From Clostridiales bacterium (GTDB lineage: Bacteria > Bacillota > Clostridia > Monoglobales > Monoglobaceae), in the NCBI GenBank assembly GCA_016303265.1, contig JAEDLZ010000076.1:1-6400 (forward strand): a stretch of DNA of 6,400 bases, written 5' to 3'. Position 1 is the first letter of the stretch, and each line of letters starts with the position of its first letter. The notes beneath the pieces are model-generated. The model was not told the DNA's origin and did not search any database. It saw nothing but the letters and a program-made list of their open reading frames with translations. The position numbers and the translations under genes were made by a program. This document shows, piece after piece, positions 1 to 5,754 of the stretch.

Positions 1-664
1 TTTTTTGAAGAAAAGCATTGATGCTCCGACCGAAATATTTCAGACGGGAGGCGAAGGTGAAGCTTCTGTTTGAAGCAAAATCGGGATAAACCTTATATGT
101 AAAGCCTGTAACATAAATATCCTTCGTTTTGAGATATGCTCCGTAATCAAAATTTTCGGTTTTATAATCGGGAATTTCAATGTCTGCAAAGCAGTAAACC
201 GACTGATTGATGCGGGGAGTTTCGTCATAATATCTTGATACATAAAGCATAATCGTTCCGTCTGCGGCTTCTCTTTTACCATTGTTTTCAATTTCATAAA
301 CATCGACGGTGCAGCAATAATATTTTTGGCTTTGGGTGAGCTCAGCCTCAGAGGTTACCGTGCCGTAAATCCAACAGCTTTTACCGGCAAAGCTTCTTAA
401 ATCCTGATACCTTGATGAAGAAATATAGTTTATATGCACAATTCCGAATAAAAAGAAAAGGACGGCACAAATCAGTATTGCTCCCAACTTTTTGCGAAAA
501 AGAGCGGAAACCATAAAAGCAATAAGTATAAGCCCCAGCAGAATAACCGCCGGGATAACCAAGGCAGTACCGAAGGAATTACCGCAAATTATACCGACAA
601 TGTAGATAGTGATAATGAATACGGTTATGTAATTTTTAATATAAGCGAAAAAATTATTTTTCAA
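1..664 (-). CDS. comEC: ComEC/Rec2 DNA-uptake channel, N-terminal part (runs off left edge)
   Basis: ComEC is the inner-membrane channel that carries single-stranded DNA into the cell during natural transformation. Only the first 221 codons lie in the window; the frame is open through base 2, and full-length family members are usually 600-800 residues. Residues 1-81 are very hydrophobic, with three likely membrane segments (about 13-28, 34-54 and 60-80). They are followed by a soluble beta-rich region (about 90-190) like the N-terminal DUF4131/OB-fold domain. The FDYGAYLKTKDIY stretch at 172-184 matches the family's typical 'FDY..YL...GIY' signature. No ATG suits the N terminus. I chose TTG at 664-662, which has GGTGAT four bases upstream. 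In-frame GTG codons at 673-671 and 676-674, just after a TAA, are alternatives. The gene lies 19 bases after the antiporter stop with no terminator between, so the two are probably co-transcribed. The competence domain and nuclease-like C terminus, if present, lie outside the window. Many non-competent Clostridia also carry comEC. Confidence 0.82.
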   Translation of the reverse strand, partial: MKNNFFAYIKNYITVFIITIYIVGIICGNSFGTALVIPAVILLGLILIAFMVSALFRKKLGAILICAVLFFLFGIVHINYISSSRYQDLRSFAGKSCWIYGTVTSEAELTQSQKYYCCTVDVYEIENNGKREAADGTIMLYVSRYYDETPRINQSVYCFADIEIPDYKTENFDYGAYLKTKDIYVTGFTYKVYPDFASNRSFTFASRLKYFGRSINAFLQK

Positions 665-683
665 TGGTATCACCACTTAGCTG

Positions 684-1868
684 TCAGACGGCTCTTGTTT
701 CCCTTTTATATAAAAATTTAAGAAGAATCGGGGTCAGAATGGAGGAGGTTATTATGAGTATAATTACAGGCGTAAAATATACCGATTCCAAAAGCCCTAC
801 GCTAAGCCCCTTCTGGGCAACGATTAAAGCCACCTCTCCGCGGGTCATCATCCCCACGCCGACCTTAAGACTGTCGTTTAACGAATGTTTGGTAAGTTTT
901 GCGACAGTGCCGCATCCGACGACCTTTGCCAAAAGTGCAACAATGACAAAGCAAATCGAAAAAAGAATTATTGTCGGTGAGATGCCCTGAATGTTTGTCT
1001 TAATACCTATCCCCGCAAAAAATATCGGGCCGAAAAGCATATATGAATTGATGTTTAGTTTACTTTCAATATATTCGGCATCGCGGATGTTGCAGAGGAT
1101 AACCCCTGCAACAAATGCGCCGGTAATGTCAGCAACCCCGAAATATCTTTCGGCACAGTAGGACAAAGCCATACAAAGAGCCAGCCCGAGAATCGGAATT
1201 CTCTGAGTGTGATGGTATCTGTTATCCAGCCTTTTGAAAAGTTTATAAAGAATAACTCCGCCAATTCCGGAAATTATAAAAAACAAAAGATTGCGTATAA
1301 CAACGACGGAAATGTTCGTGTTTTCGCCCCCTGTTCCTATACCGACAACAATTGCAAGAACGATAATTCCTATAACATCATCAATTATTGCGGCGCTGAC
1401 GATGGTTGTTCCGAGAGTAGTTTTTAGTTTGCCCATTTCGGATAAGGTCTGAACGGTTATGCTTACCGATGTGGCGGTAAGAATTGTTCCGATAAATACT
1501 GCTTTAAAAAATTCATGACTCCCGATTGCGGAAAAGCCATAGAAAACCATGTACAAAAGTGTTCCGCAGATAAGGGGGACAATAACCCCCACTAAAGCTA
1601 TCAAAAATGCGGTTATTCCCGTTTTTTTCAAATCCTTGAGGTTTGTTCCGAGCCCTGCCGAAAACATAAGGAGGATAACGCCGATTTCGCCCATATAAGA
1701 AAGAAAGTCGGATTGGTTTACCAACCCCAAAACACTGGGACCGATTAAGAGCCCGGCAACAATCTCTCCCACAACCTGGGGAACATTGAGCTTTCTTGCA
1801 AGTATACCAAGCAGCTTTGCCGCCACAATAATAATAGCTATATCCCTGAAAATCATATAAGCTTCCAT
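684..1868 (-). CDS. CPA2-family monovalent cation:proton antiporter
   Basis: This is an integral membrane Na+ or K+/H+ antiporter of the Na_H_exchanger (CPA2, KefB/GerN/NapA-like) family, expected to exchange monovalent cations for protons across the cytoplasmic membrane. The 394 residues are almost entirely membrane segments. Family marks are the N-terminal PQVVGEIVAGLLIGPSVLG stretch (30-48), the unwound-helix TATSVSITV region (131-139), the ion-binding pair Asp163-Asp164 in IIDDVIGI, and TRGE (342-345) in a late helix. The protein ends just after the transporter domain (KRETRAV), so it has no RCK/TrkA-N or TrkA-C regulatory domain, unlike KefB/KefC. The ATG at 1868-1866 has a GAGAGAGG ribosome site about 12 bases upstream; a second in-frame ATG is four codons in. 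It has its own promoter (1914-1942) and leads into comEC. Substrate preference (Na+ or K+) cannot be read from the sequence. A spore-germination role, as for GerN, is possible but unsupported. Confidence 0.92.
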   Translation of the reverse strand: MEAYMIFRDIAIIIVAAKLLGILARKLNVPQVVGEIVAGLLIGPSVLGLVNQSDFLSYMGEIGVILLMFSAGLGTNLKDLKKTGITAFLIALVGVIVPLICGTLLYMVFYGFSAIGSHEFFKAVFIGTILTATSVSITVQTLSEMGKLKTTLGTTIVSAAIIDDVIGIIVLAIVVGIGTGGENTNISVVVIRNLLFFIISGIGGVILYKLFKRLDNRYHHTQRIPILGLALCMALSYCAERYFGVADITGAFVAGVILCNIRDAEYIESKLNINSYMLFGPIFFAGIGIKTNIQGISPTIILFSICFVIVALLAKVVGCGTVAKLTKHSLNDSLKVGVGMMTRGEVALIVAQKGLSVGLLESVYFTPVIILIITSSILTPILLKFLYKRETRAV

Positions 1869-1913
1869 ATATTAAAAGGACCTCTCTCAAAATGAATTTT
1901 ACACAACTTATAT

Positions 1914-1942
1914 AATATAACATTTTTTGACAAAAATTGCAA
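1914..1942 (-). promoter_or_regulatory. Sigma-A-like promoter of the antiporter-comEC unit
   Basis: On the minus strand, TTGCAA (1942-1937) is separated by exactly 17 bases from TATATT (1919-1914). They match the -35 and -10 consensus at 4/6 and 5/6 positions. The predicted start near 1907 gives a leader of about 40 bases before the antiporter ATG. The surrounding bases are very AT-rich, and an overlapping TTGTCA element with shorter spacing is also possible, so the exact pair is tentative. Confidence 0.55.
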
Positions 1943-1988
1943 GTACTTATTCAAATTTTGAAGAGGAAATAATGAAAACGCTTTATTT

Positions 1989-2002
1989 GCGCACATCTGC
2001 GC
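1989..2002. other. Small perfect hairpin or operator-like inverted repeat
   Basis: GCGCA and TGCGC form a perfect 5-bp inverted repeat around a CATC loop. It lies between the ferritin-like gene terminator and the antiporter promoter. No T-run follows on either strand, so it is not a convincing terminator. It might be a protein-binding site upstream of the antiporter promoter, or chance. Confidence 0.25.
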
Positions 2003-2016
2003 TTAGGTTATAAAGT

Positions 2017-2048
2017 AAAACTGTCTCGTAGTTTTTCGGGACAGTTTT
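2017..2048 (-). terminator. Rho-independent terminator of the ferritin-like gene
   Basis: AAAACTGTC (2017-2025) and GACAGTTTT (2040-2048) form a perfect 9-bp inverted repeat with a 14-base loop. It lies 25 bases past the stop codon of the ferritin-like gene. In that direction the stem ends in TTTT followed by ACTTT. The A/T flanks are nearly symmetric, so it could also work on the plus strand, but no plus-strand gene runs into it. Confidence 0.75.
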
Positions 2049-2073
2049 GGTATGAGAAGTTTTAAATTGGTGT

Positions 2074-2550
2074 TTATGACATCTGATTAACGGTTTTATA
2101 TTTCCATATTTTTTCGGCGTGGTTTTGCTCTTCCGTCTGAATGTCGTTAAGCAGCTTCCTCACATCGGAATCGCCGAACTGGAACAAATCAAAATTGTAT
2201 GCGGAGGCAACATATTTCTCGGTGGAAATAGCATCGGTGCATAAAAAGGCGTCGTTATCCTTGTCGGACTGCTCAAAACTCCCGGTATAGGTTGCTGTCG
2301 GCTTGTAATCTTTACCTGCGTTATCGGCCGAATTAACGGCGGGAACATTTCCGCTTAACAGCTGACCTAAGGAATCGTAATGCGTCTGCTCCTCCTGCTT
2401 GATGGAGCCGAAAAGGTTTTTTAAAACCGTATCTTTGGCGGAGCTTTCGTATTTACCGTATTTTTCAATGCAAAGCTTTTCCTGATCCTGTAAATCTTTA
2501 AGCAAATAGCGTTCCTTTTCTGAAATATTAACCATAACTTTTTGCCGCAA
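2074..2550 (-). CDS. Ferritin-like four-helix protein, spore-coat CotF-like
   Basis: This 158-residue protein has the pattern of the ferritin-like/CotF (Coat_F) group common in spore-forming Clostridia. Two helical pairs are separated by a low-complexity linker (about 68-98). Each half has an E-E-x-x-H motif: E53-E54-x-x-H57 and E140-E141-x-x-H144. Together with E24 and E111 these would supply the six ligands of a ferritin-type di-metal centre, assuming the usual helix order. Its function is unknown; metal binding, oxidative protection or a coat role are possible. The start is uncertain. TTG at 2550-2548 gives 158 residues, and the in-frame ATG at 2535-2533 (MVNISEKER) gives 153. The second looks more natural because the helix begins there, but neither has a ribosome site at normal distance. 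The only good one (AAGGAGG, 2590-2584) is 33 or 48 bases away, beyond a hairpin. The gene is monocistronic, with its own terminator, and is divergent from the OLE RNA gene. Confidence 0.8.
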   Translation of the reverse strand: MRQKVMVNISEKERYLLKDLQDQEKLCIEKYGKYESSAKDTVLKNLFGSIKQEEQTHYDSLGQLLSGNVPAVNSADNAGKDYKPTATYTGSFEQSDKDNDAFLCTDAISTEKYVASAYNFDLFQFGDSDVRKLLNDIQTEEQNHAEKIWKYKTVNQMS

Positions 2551-2590
2551 ACTCTTAATTATTCAGTAAAAGTTTGCGATGTACCTCCTT
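2547..2590 (-). promoter_or_regulatory. Leader of the ferritin-like gene: perfect Shine-Dalgarno followed by a hairpin over the start
   Basis: On the minus strand AAGGAGG (2590-2584) is followed after six bases by an inverted repeat: GCAAACTTTTA (2577-2567) pairs with TAAGAGTTTGC (2557-2547), 11 pairs including one G-T, loop 9 bases. There is no ATG, GTG or TTG 5-12 bases after the Shine-Dalgarno. The candidate TTG start is buried in the 3' arm of the hairpin and the ATG lies 11 bases beyond it. If the hairpin folds out, the effective spacing from Shine-Dalgarno to ATG is about 17 bases. This could be a translational control element or a remnant of a rearranged start region. Confidence 0.45.
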
Positions 2591-2612
2591 TTATATTTCT
2601 TTAAGCATAAAC

Positions 2613-2641
2613 TATTATTAACCAAGCCGCAAAATTTATTC
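2613..2641 (-). promoter_or_regulatory. Possible forespore (sigma-G/F type) promoter of the ferritin-like gene
   Basis: The minus strand reads GAATA (2641-2637), 17 bases, then AATAATA (2619-2613). This resembles the sigma-G pattern (G-H-A-T-R, about 18 bases, C-A-T-W-H-T-A) with one -10 mismatch and one base less spacing. The predicted start lies about 15-20 bases before the AAGGAGG. In AT-rich DNA such matches arise by chance; the weak TTGCGG / TATGCT pair nearby is a sigma-A alternative. Confidence 0.25.
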
Positions 2642-2665
2642 GTAAAATATCAAAAAATTGCCTTG

Positions 2666-2694
2666 TTGACATCAAAGAAAAAATAGTTTATAAT
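2666..2694 (+). promoter_or_regulatory. Perfect-consensus sigma-A promoter of the OLE RNA operon
   Basis: TTGACA (2666-2671) and TATAAT (2689-2694) match the housekeeping consensus at all 12 positions with the ideal 17-base spacer. Transcription should begin around 2700-2703, exactly where the RNA's 5' terminal pairing strand GGGTA (2704-2708) starts. Such a promoter predicts strong, largely constitutive synthesis, as suits an abundant structural RNA. No operator is obvious. Confidence 0.93.
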
Positions 2695-2700
2695 ATCAAA

Positions 2701-3307
2701 ATAGGGTAACAGTATTCTAGTCAGTATCGACAGTTCCCAAGGCGGGCCTAAAAATTCGCCGAAGGGCATATCGATGAAGTTCCTGGTGGATGCTTTCGAT
2801 GCCAGTCGGGGGTGTGTGCTGGGAGTTAAGGCTTAGGGGCGACCTGCAATGGCATGCGGGCGTTGACCCCTTTTCCGTGGAGACCTATATCCGTGCTTTG
2901 CAAAAATCTTGTTATGCTACGGTGTTGCCTTGTACGGAGTAGGATGAAACCTGTTTTGCGGTGCAGTAAAACCGTGCTGTGGACAGCGTAGCCTGACTTG
3001 AGTGGATATGGTGGATAGCGGATCAGATACTGATTTTTTGGCCAAAAAGTCGGTATTATTGCTGCTTGAAACCATATTTGCAAAAGAGTCTAAGAACTGT
3101 ATGATATTGCGGAGGAAAACTCCTAGACTGGTCGAAAGAGGCATATATAGGATTAGGGTGTGTACTAAGTGGCAATCAGGTAATCCGATATGGCAACTGC
3201 GGATGGCGCCGTTTAATCGGGAACGGCCGTTTTGGCGACAATTCGGTACGGCTTCGGGAAATCCAACCTGACCTAAGACACAAAATTTACTATATATGCT
3301 ACCCTTA
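2701..3307 (+). ncRNA. ole: OLE RNA (ornate, large, extremophilic RNA), about 600 nt
   Basis: OLE RNA is a large structured RNA that binds the membrane protein OapA as a ribonucleoprotein at the cell membrane. In Bacillus halodurans it affects Mg2+ homeostasis and tolerance of cold and short-chain alcohols. The call rests on size (about 600 nt), a perfect promoter ending at its 5' edge, no credible protein gene, and the OLE neighbourhood oapA-dxs-tlyA downstream. The ends can pair: GGGTA 2704-2708 with TACCC 3300-3304, and TCTAGTCAG 2716-2724 with 3268-3278 (nine pairs, two bulges). Internal stems visible by eye: GGCAT 2765-2769/ATGCC 2799-2803; GGGG 2836-2839/CCCC 2867-2870 enclosing CCTGCA 2843-2848/TGCGGG 2855-2860; ATATGGT 3006-3012/ACCATAT 3071-3077 enclosing a 14-pair hairpin at 3026-3057; AGTCTA 3087-3092/TAGACT 3124-3129 enclosing GGAG/CTCC; ATCCG 3183-3187/CGGAT 3200-3204; GCCGTT 3208-3213/AACGGC 3222-3227. 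No terminator separates it from oapA, so the mature 3' end probably needs processing or decay of the downstream mRNA. Both ends are estimates to within about 5-10 bases. Confidence 0.87.
3006..3077 (+). other. Long stem-loop domain inside the OLE RNA
   Basis: ATATGGT (3006-3012) pairs perfectly with ACCATAT (3071-3077). Wobble and Watson-Crick pairs at 3002-3005/3078-3081 could extend this stem outward. Inside it, 3026-3039 pairs with 3044-3057 (14 pairs, three of them G-T) around a GGCC loop. The inner hairpin is the strongest single inverted repeat in the window. The T-rich and A-rich arms face each other, so it is not an intrinsic terminator: no T-run follows the 3' arm. Confidence 0.7.
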
Positions 3308-3327
3308 TTTAAGGAGAATTAAATTTC

Positions 3328-3882
3328 ATGGATAACAATGAACAACGGCAGAAAATTAAAATTAAGCCCTCCTCCGGAAGTAAAAGACCGGACTATCGTT
3401 GGATGCTGATTACAATTTTGATTACATTTTCGCTTTCAATGATTTTCACTGTTGTATCAACCGAAGTTATGGATAAAGTGAATCTGTTTGCCGCAGTTGT
3501 TGTCCTTGTTTGCATCATATTATTGGGAATAATTTTTGACATTATCGGCGTTGCTGTCACTACTGCCGATGAATCTCCGTTTAATTCCATGGCAATAAAA
3601 AAAGTCCGGGGGTCTGCTCAGGCGATTCGGCTCATTAAGGAAAGAAGCGGCATTATAAGCGGCAGTGCTTCGGCGGCGGTAGTTGCTCACATACTTTCAA
3701 TGGGTGTTTCCCTTGATAATGTAATTGTGAGCCTTTTCATAACCGGTTTGGTTGCGGCTCTTACCGTAGGCGGAAAGGCTATCGGAAAGAATATTGCAAT
3801 AAAATACAGTAATCGCATTGTATACAGGGTTGCTGCAATGCTTTACATTTTCGGCATATGGAGAAAGCCTAAAAAAAGATAG
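3328..3882 (+). CDS. oapA: OLE-associated membrane protein OapA
   Basis: OapA is the membrane partner that binds OLE RNA and localises it to the cytoplasmic membrane. This 184-residue protein has a positively charged N terminus (several Lys/Arg in residues 7-24), suitable for contacting RNA, and two clear membrane segments (about 26-45 and 53-79). A conserved-looking ADESPFNSMAIKKVRG loop follows (80-95), then two further hydrophobic stretches (about 108-127 and 130-150) and a basic tail ending KPKKR. From memory, the ADE-S-PF-x-SM-x-x-KKV loop is reminiscent of DUF21/CNNM-type Mg2+ transport proteins, to which OapA has been linked. The ATG at 3328 has AAGGAG (3311-3316) 11 bases upstream, only a few bases past the RNA's terminal pairing strand. 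It is followed 18 bases later by dxs. Identity rests on position directly after the RNA, length and topology; a homology search was not possible. It is presumably co-transcribed with the RNA from the promoter at 2666. Confidence 0.85.
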   Translation: MDNNEQRQKIKIKPSSGSKRPDYRWMLITILITFSLSMIFTVVSTEVMDKVNLFAAVVVLVCIILLGIIFDIIGVAVTTADESPFNSMAIKKVRGSAQAIRLIKERSGIISGSASAAVVAHILSMGVSLDNVIVSLFITGLVAALTVGGKAIGKNIAIKYSNRIVYRVAAMLYIFGIWRKPKKR

Positions 3883-3900
3883 AAAAGAGAATTTTGTGAT

Positions 3901-5754
3901 ATGGGAAGCTTACTTGACCGAATAAATTCACCGAAAGATTTAAAAGCCTTAAATTATAACGAGGTTAATGAGCTCTGCGGTGAAGTCAGAAATTTTTTAA
4001 TAGAAAAAGTATCGAAAACAGGCGGACACTTAGCGTCAAATCTCGGCGTGGTTGAGCTTACTGTTGCGCTGCACCGAAGTCTGGATTTATCAAAGGATAA
4101 AATTATCTGGGATGTGGGGCATCAGTCCTATGTTCATAAGATATTTACCGGAAGGAAGGATAAATTTGACACGCTTCGCATGATGGACGGGCTTGCGGGA
4201 TTTCCGAAACGCAGCGAAAGTGAGGCGGATACCTTTAATACGGGGCACAGTTCAACTTCCATATCGGCGGCTGTCGGCATAGCGGTTGCAAATAAGCTTG
4301 AAAAAAAGGGCGGAATCGTTGCGGCGGTTATCGGCGACGGGGCAATGACCGGAGGAATGGCATATGAGGCGCTGAACAATGCGGGAAGTCTCAAAATTCC
4401 GCTTATCATAATTTTAAACGACAACGGGATAGCAATATCTCCTAATGTGGGACAGCTTTCAAGGCAGTTTAACAGACTCAGGGTAAGTCCGGGATATTTC
4501 AGGTTTAAAAATGCGCTTAAGAAAAATGTCAGACATATCCCTGTTATCGGCGCACCGGTTCAAAGTGCATTTTCAAGGGTAAAAAAGGCGATTAAACGGG
4601 TTGTTGTCAGGGACGGGATATTTGAGAGCCTTGGAGTCAGATATATGGGCCCGGCTGACGGGCATGATGTTGAGGAGATTGAGCGCCTTATAAACGAAGC
4701 GAAAAAAACAGGTGAGCTTACGGTAATTCATGTTCAGACCCAAAAGGGGAAAGGCTATAAATTTGCAGAAGAGCATCCTGATATTTTCCACGGCATAGCC
4801 CCCTTTGACCCCGAAACCGGAGAGGTTGTCGGTGAAAACAAGAGTACTTATTCGGATATTTTTGGAAATACCCTTACAGAGCTTGCAAAAAGGAATGACA
4901 AGGTTGTGGGTATAACAGCGGCAATGCCTGACGGAACGGCGATGACGGATTTTGCAAAAACTTATCCCGACCGTTTCTTTGATGTGGGAATTGCGGAACA
5001 GCACGCAGTTACATTTGCCGCGGGACTTGCGGCAGGCGGATTTTCTCCGGTGTTTGCGGTTTATTCTACATTTTTGCAAAGAGCATATGACCAGCTTCTT
5101 CATGATGTGGCGCTTCAGAACCTGCATTGTGTCTTTGCAATTGACAGAGCCGGCATAGTCGGCAGGGACGGAGAAACTCATCAGGGAATTTATGACTTAT
5201 CCTATCTTTCTCACCTGCCTAATTTCACTGTTCTTGCCCCGTCAAGCGGGTCTGAGCTTAAGGCTATGCTTTATTTTGCCGTTGAAAAGTGCAAAGGCCC
5301 TGTTGCGGTGCGGTACCCCCGGGGAACGGCGACAGAAAATATTTCCCCGGAAATTATTGAGTATGGCAAGGGAACCGTCTTAAAAGACGGTAAAGACGCG
5401 GTGCTGATTGCTCTTGGTTCGTCTGTTTGCGACGCGCTGGCTGCGGCGGAAATTCTCGAGGGCGACGGGATTTCAACTGCGGTAATAAATGCGAGATTTT
5501 TAAAGCCCTTTGACCGCAGTCTTGCCGAAAGATATATTGAAAAATGCAAGATTGCCGCAACGGTTGAGGAAAATGTCGGAATCGGCGGATTATACAGTAT
5601 GGTTACGGATTTCGCGGCAAAGAGAATAATCGGATTTCATCTTCCGGACGAGCCTGTTCATCAGGGAAGTGCGGCAGAGATAAAGCATAAATACGGAATT
5701 GACGCTAAGAGTATCGCCGAAAAAATATCTTATGAGCTTCAGCAGGTGGAATAA
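3901..5754 (+). CDS. dxs: 1-deoxy-D-xylulose-5-phosphate synthase
   Basis: Dxs joins pyruvate and glyceraldehyde 3-phosphate, using thiamine diphosphate and Mg2+, to make DXP and CO2. This is the first step of the MEP isoprenoid pathway and also feeds thiamine and pyridoxal synthesis; the enzyme is cytosolic. The 617 residues are full length for the family (about 620-640). All catalytic landmarks are present: His43 in SKTGGHLASNLG; the ThDP/Mg2+ motif GDG (145-147) with Asp146 and Asn173/Asn175 of LNDN; the catalytic Glu366 in IAEQHAVTFAAG; Arg416, Asp423 and His427 in the DRAGIVGRDGETHQG segment; and RYPRG (471-475). Domain order is N-terminal ThDP domain, central pyrimidine-binding domain (about 315-480) and C-terminal transketolase-like domain. 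The ATG at 3901 starts 18 bases after oapA with only a weak AAAGAGA ribosome site; translational coupling to oapA is likely. Its stop TAA shares its last base with the tlyA ATG. Nothing is missing or disrupted. Confidence 0.98.
   Translation: MGSLLDRINSPKDLKALNYNEVNELCGEVRNFLIEKVSKTGGHLASNLGVVELTVALHRSLDLSKDKIIWDVGHQSYVHKIFTGRKDKFDTLRMMDGLAGFPKRSESEADTFNTGHSSTSISAAVGIAVANKLEKKGGIVAAVIGDGAMTGGMAYEALNNAGSLKIPLIIILNDNGIAISPNVGQLSRQFNRLRVSPGYFRFKNALKKNVRHIPVIGAPVQSAFSRVKKAIKRVVVRDGIFESLGVRYMGPADGHDVEEIERLINEAKKTGELTVIHVQTQKGKGYKFAEEHPDIFHGIAPFDPETGEVVGENKSTYSDIFGNTLTELAKRNDKVVGITAAMPDGTAMTDFAKTYPDRFFDVGIAEQHAVTFAAGLAAGGFSPVFAVYSTFLQRAYDQLLHDVALQNLHCVFAIDRAGIVGRDGETHQGIYDLSYLSHLPNFTVLAPSSGSELKAMLYFAVEKCKGPVAVRYPRGTATENISPEIIEYGKGTVLKDGKDAVLIALGSSVCDALAAAEILEGDGISTAVINARFLKPFDRSLAERYIEKCKIAATVEENVGIGGLYSMVTDFAAKRIIGFHLPDEPVHQGSAAEIKHKYGIDAKSIAEKISYELQQVE

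Noticed and set aside
664..990. Plus-strand open frame opposite the antiporter gene
   Set aside because: It is antisense to a clearly conserved transporter gene and has no recognisable domain.
2701..2830. Riboswitch such as the c-di-AMP (ydaO) class, because of GGGTAACAG near the 5' end
   Set aside because: The structured region extends about 600 bases with end-to-end pairing and has no expression platform (terminator or sequestering stem) after the first 150 bases.
3026..3057. Intrinsic terminator
   Set aside because: The T-run is in the 5' arm of the stem and no T-run follows the 3' arm; RNA structure continues downstream with oapA in the same direction.
2826..3144. Minus-strand open frames of 75 and 85 codons within the RNA
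   Set aside because: They overlap each other and RNA stems, lack ribosome sites, and resemble no protein family.
3002..3271. Open frame of 89 codons on the plus strand inside the noncoding stretch
   Set aside because: No ribosome site, low-complexity unfamiliar composition, and it spans the strongest RNA hairpins. The frames on both strands here are explained by the near-palindromic repeat at 3026-3057.
2701..3307. RNase P RNA or tmRNA
   Set aside because: The RNase P core GAGGAAAGTCC motif and a tRNA-like 3' end for tmRNA are not seen, and the gene neighbourhood fits OLE instead.
4573..5181. Minus-strand open frame of 202 codons opposite dxs
   Set aside because: Long, but rich in Cys, Arg and Lys as expected for a shadow frame; dxs is intact across it and there is no ribosome site or domain.
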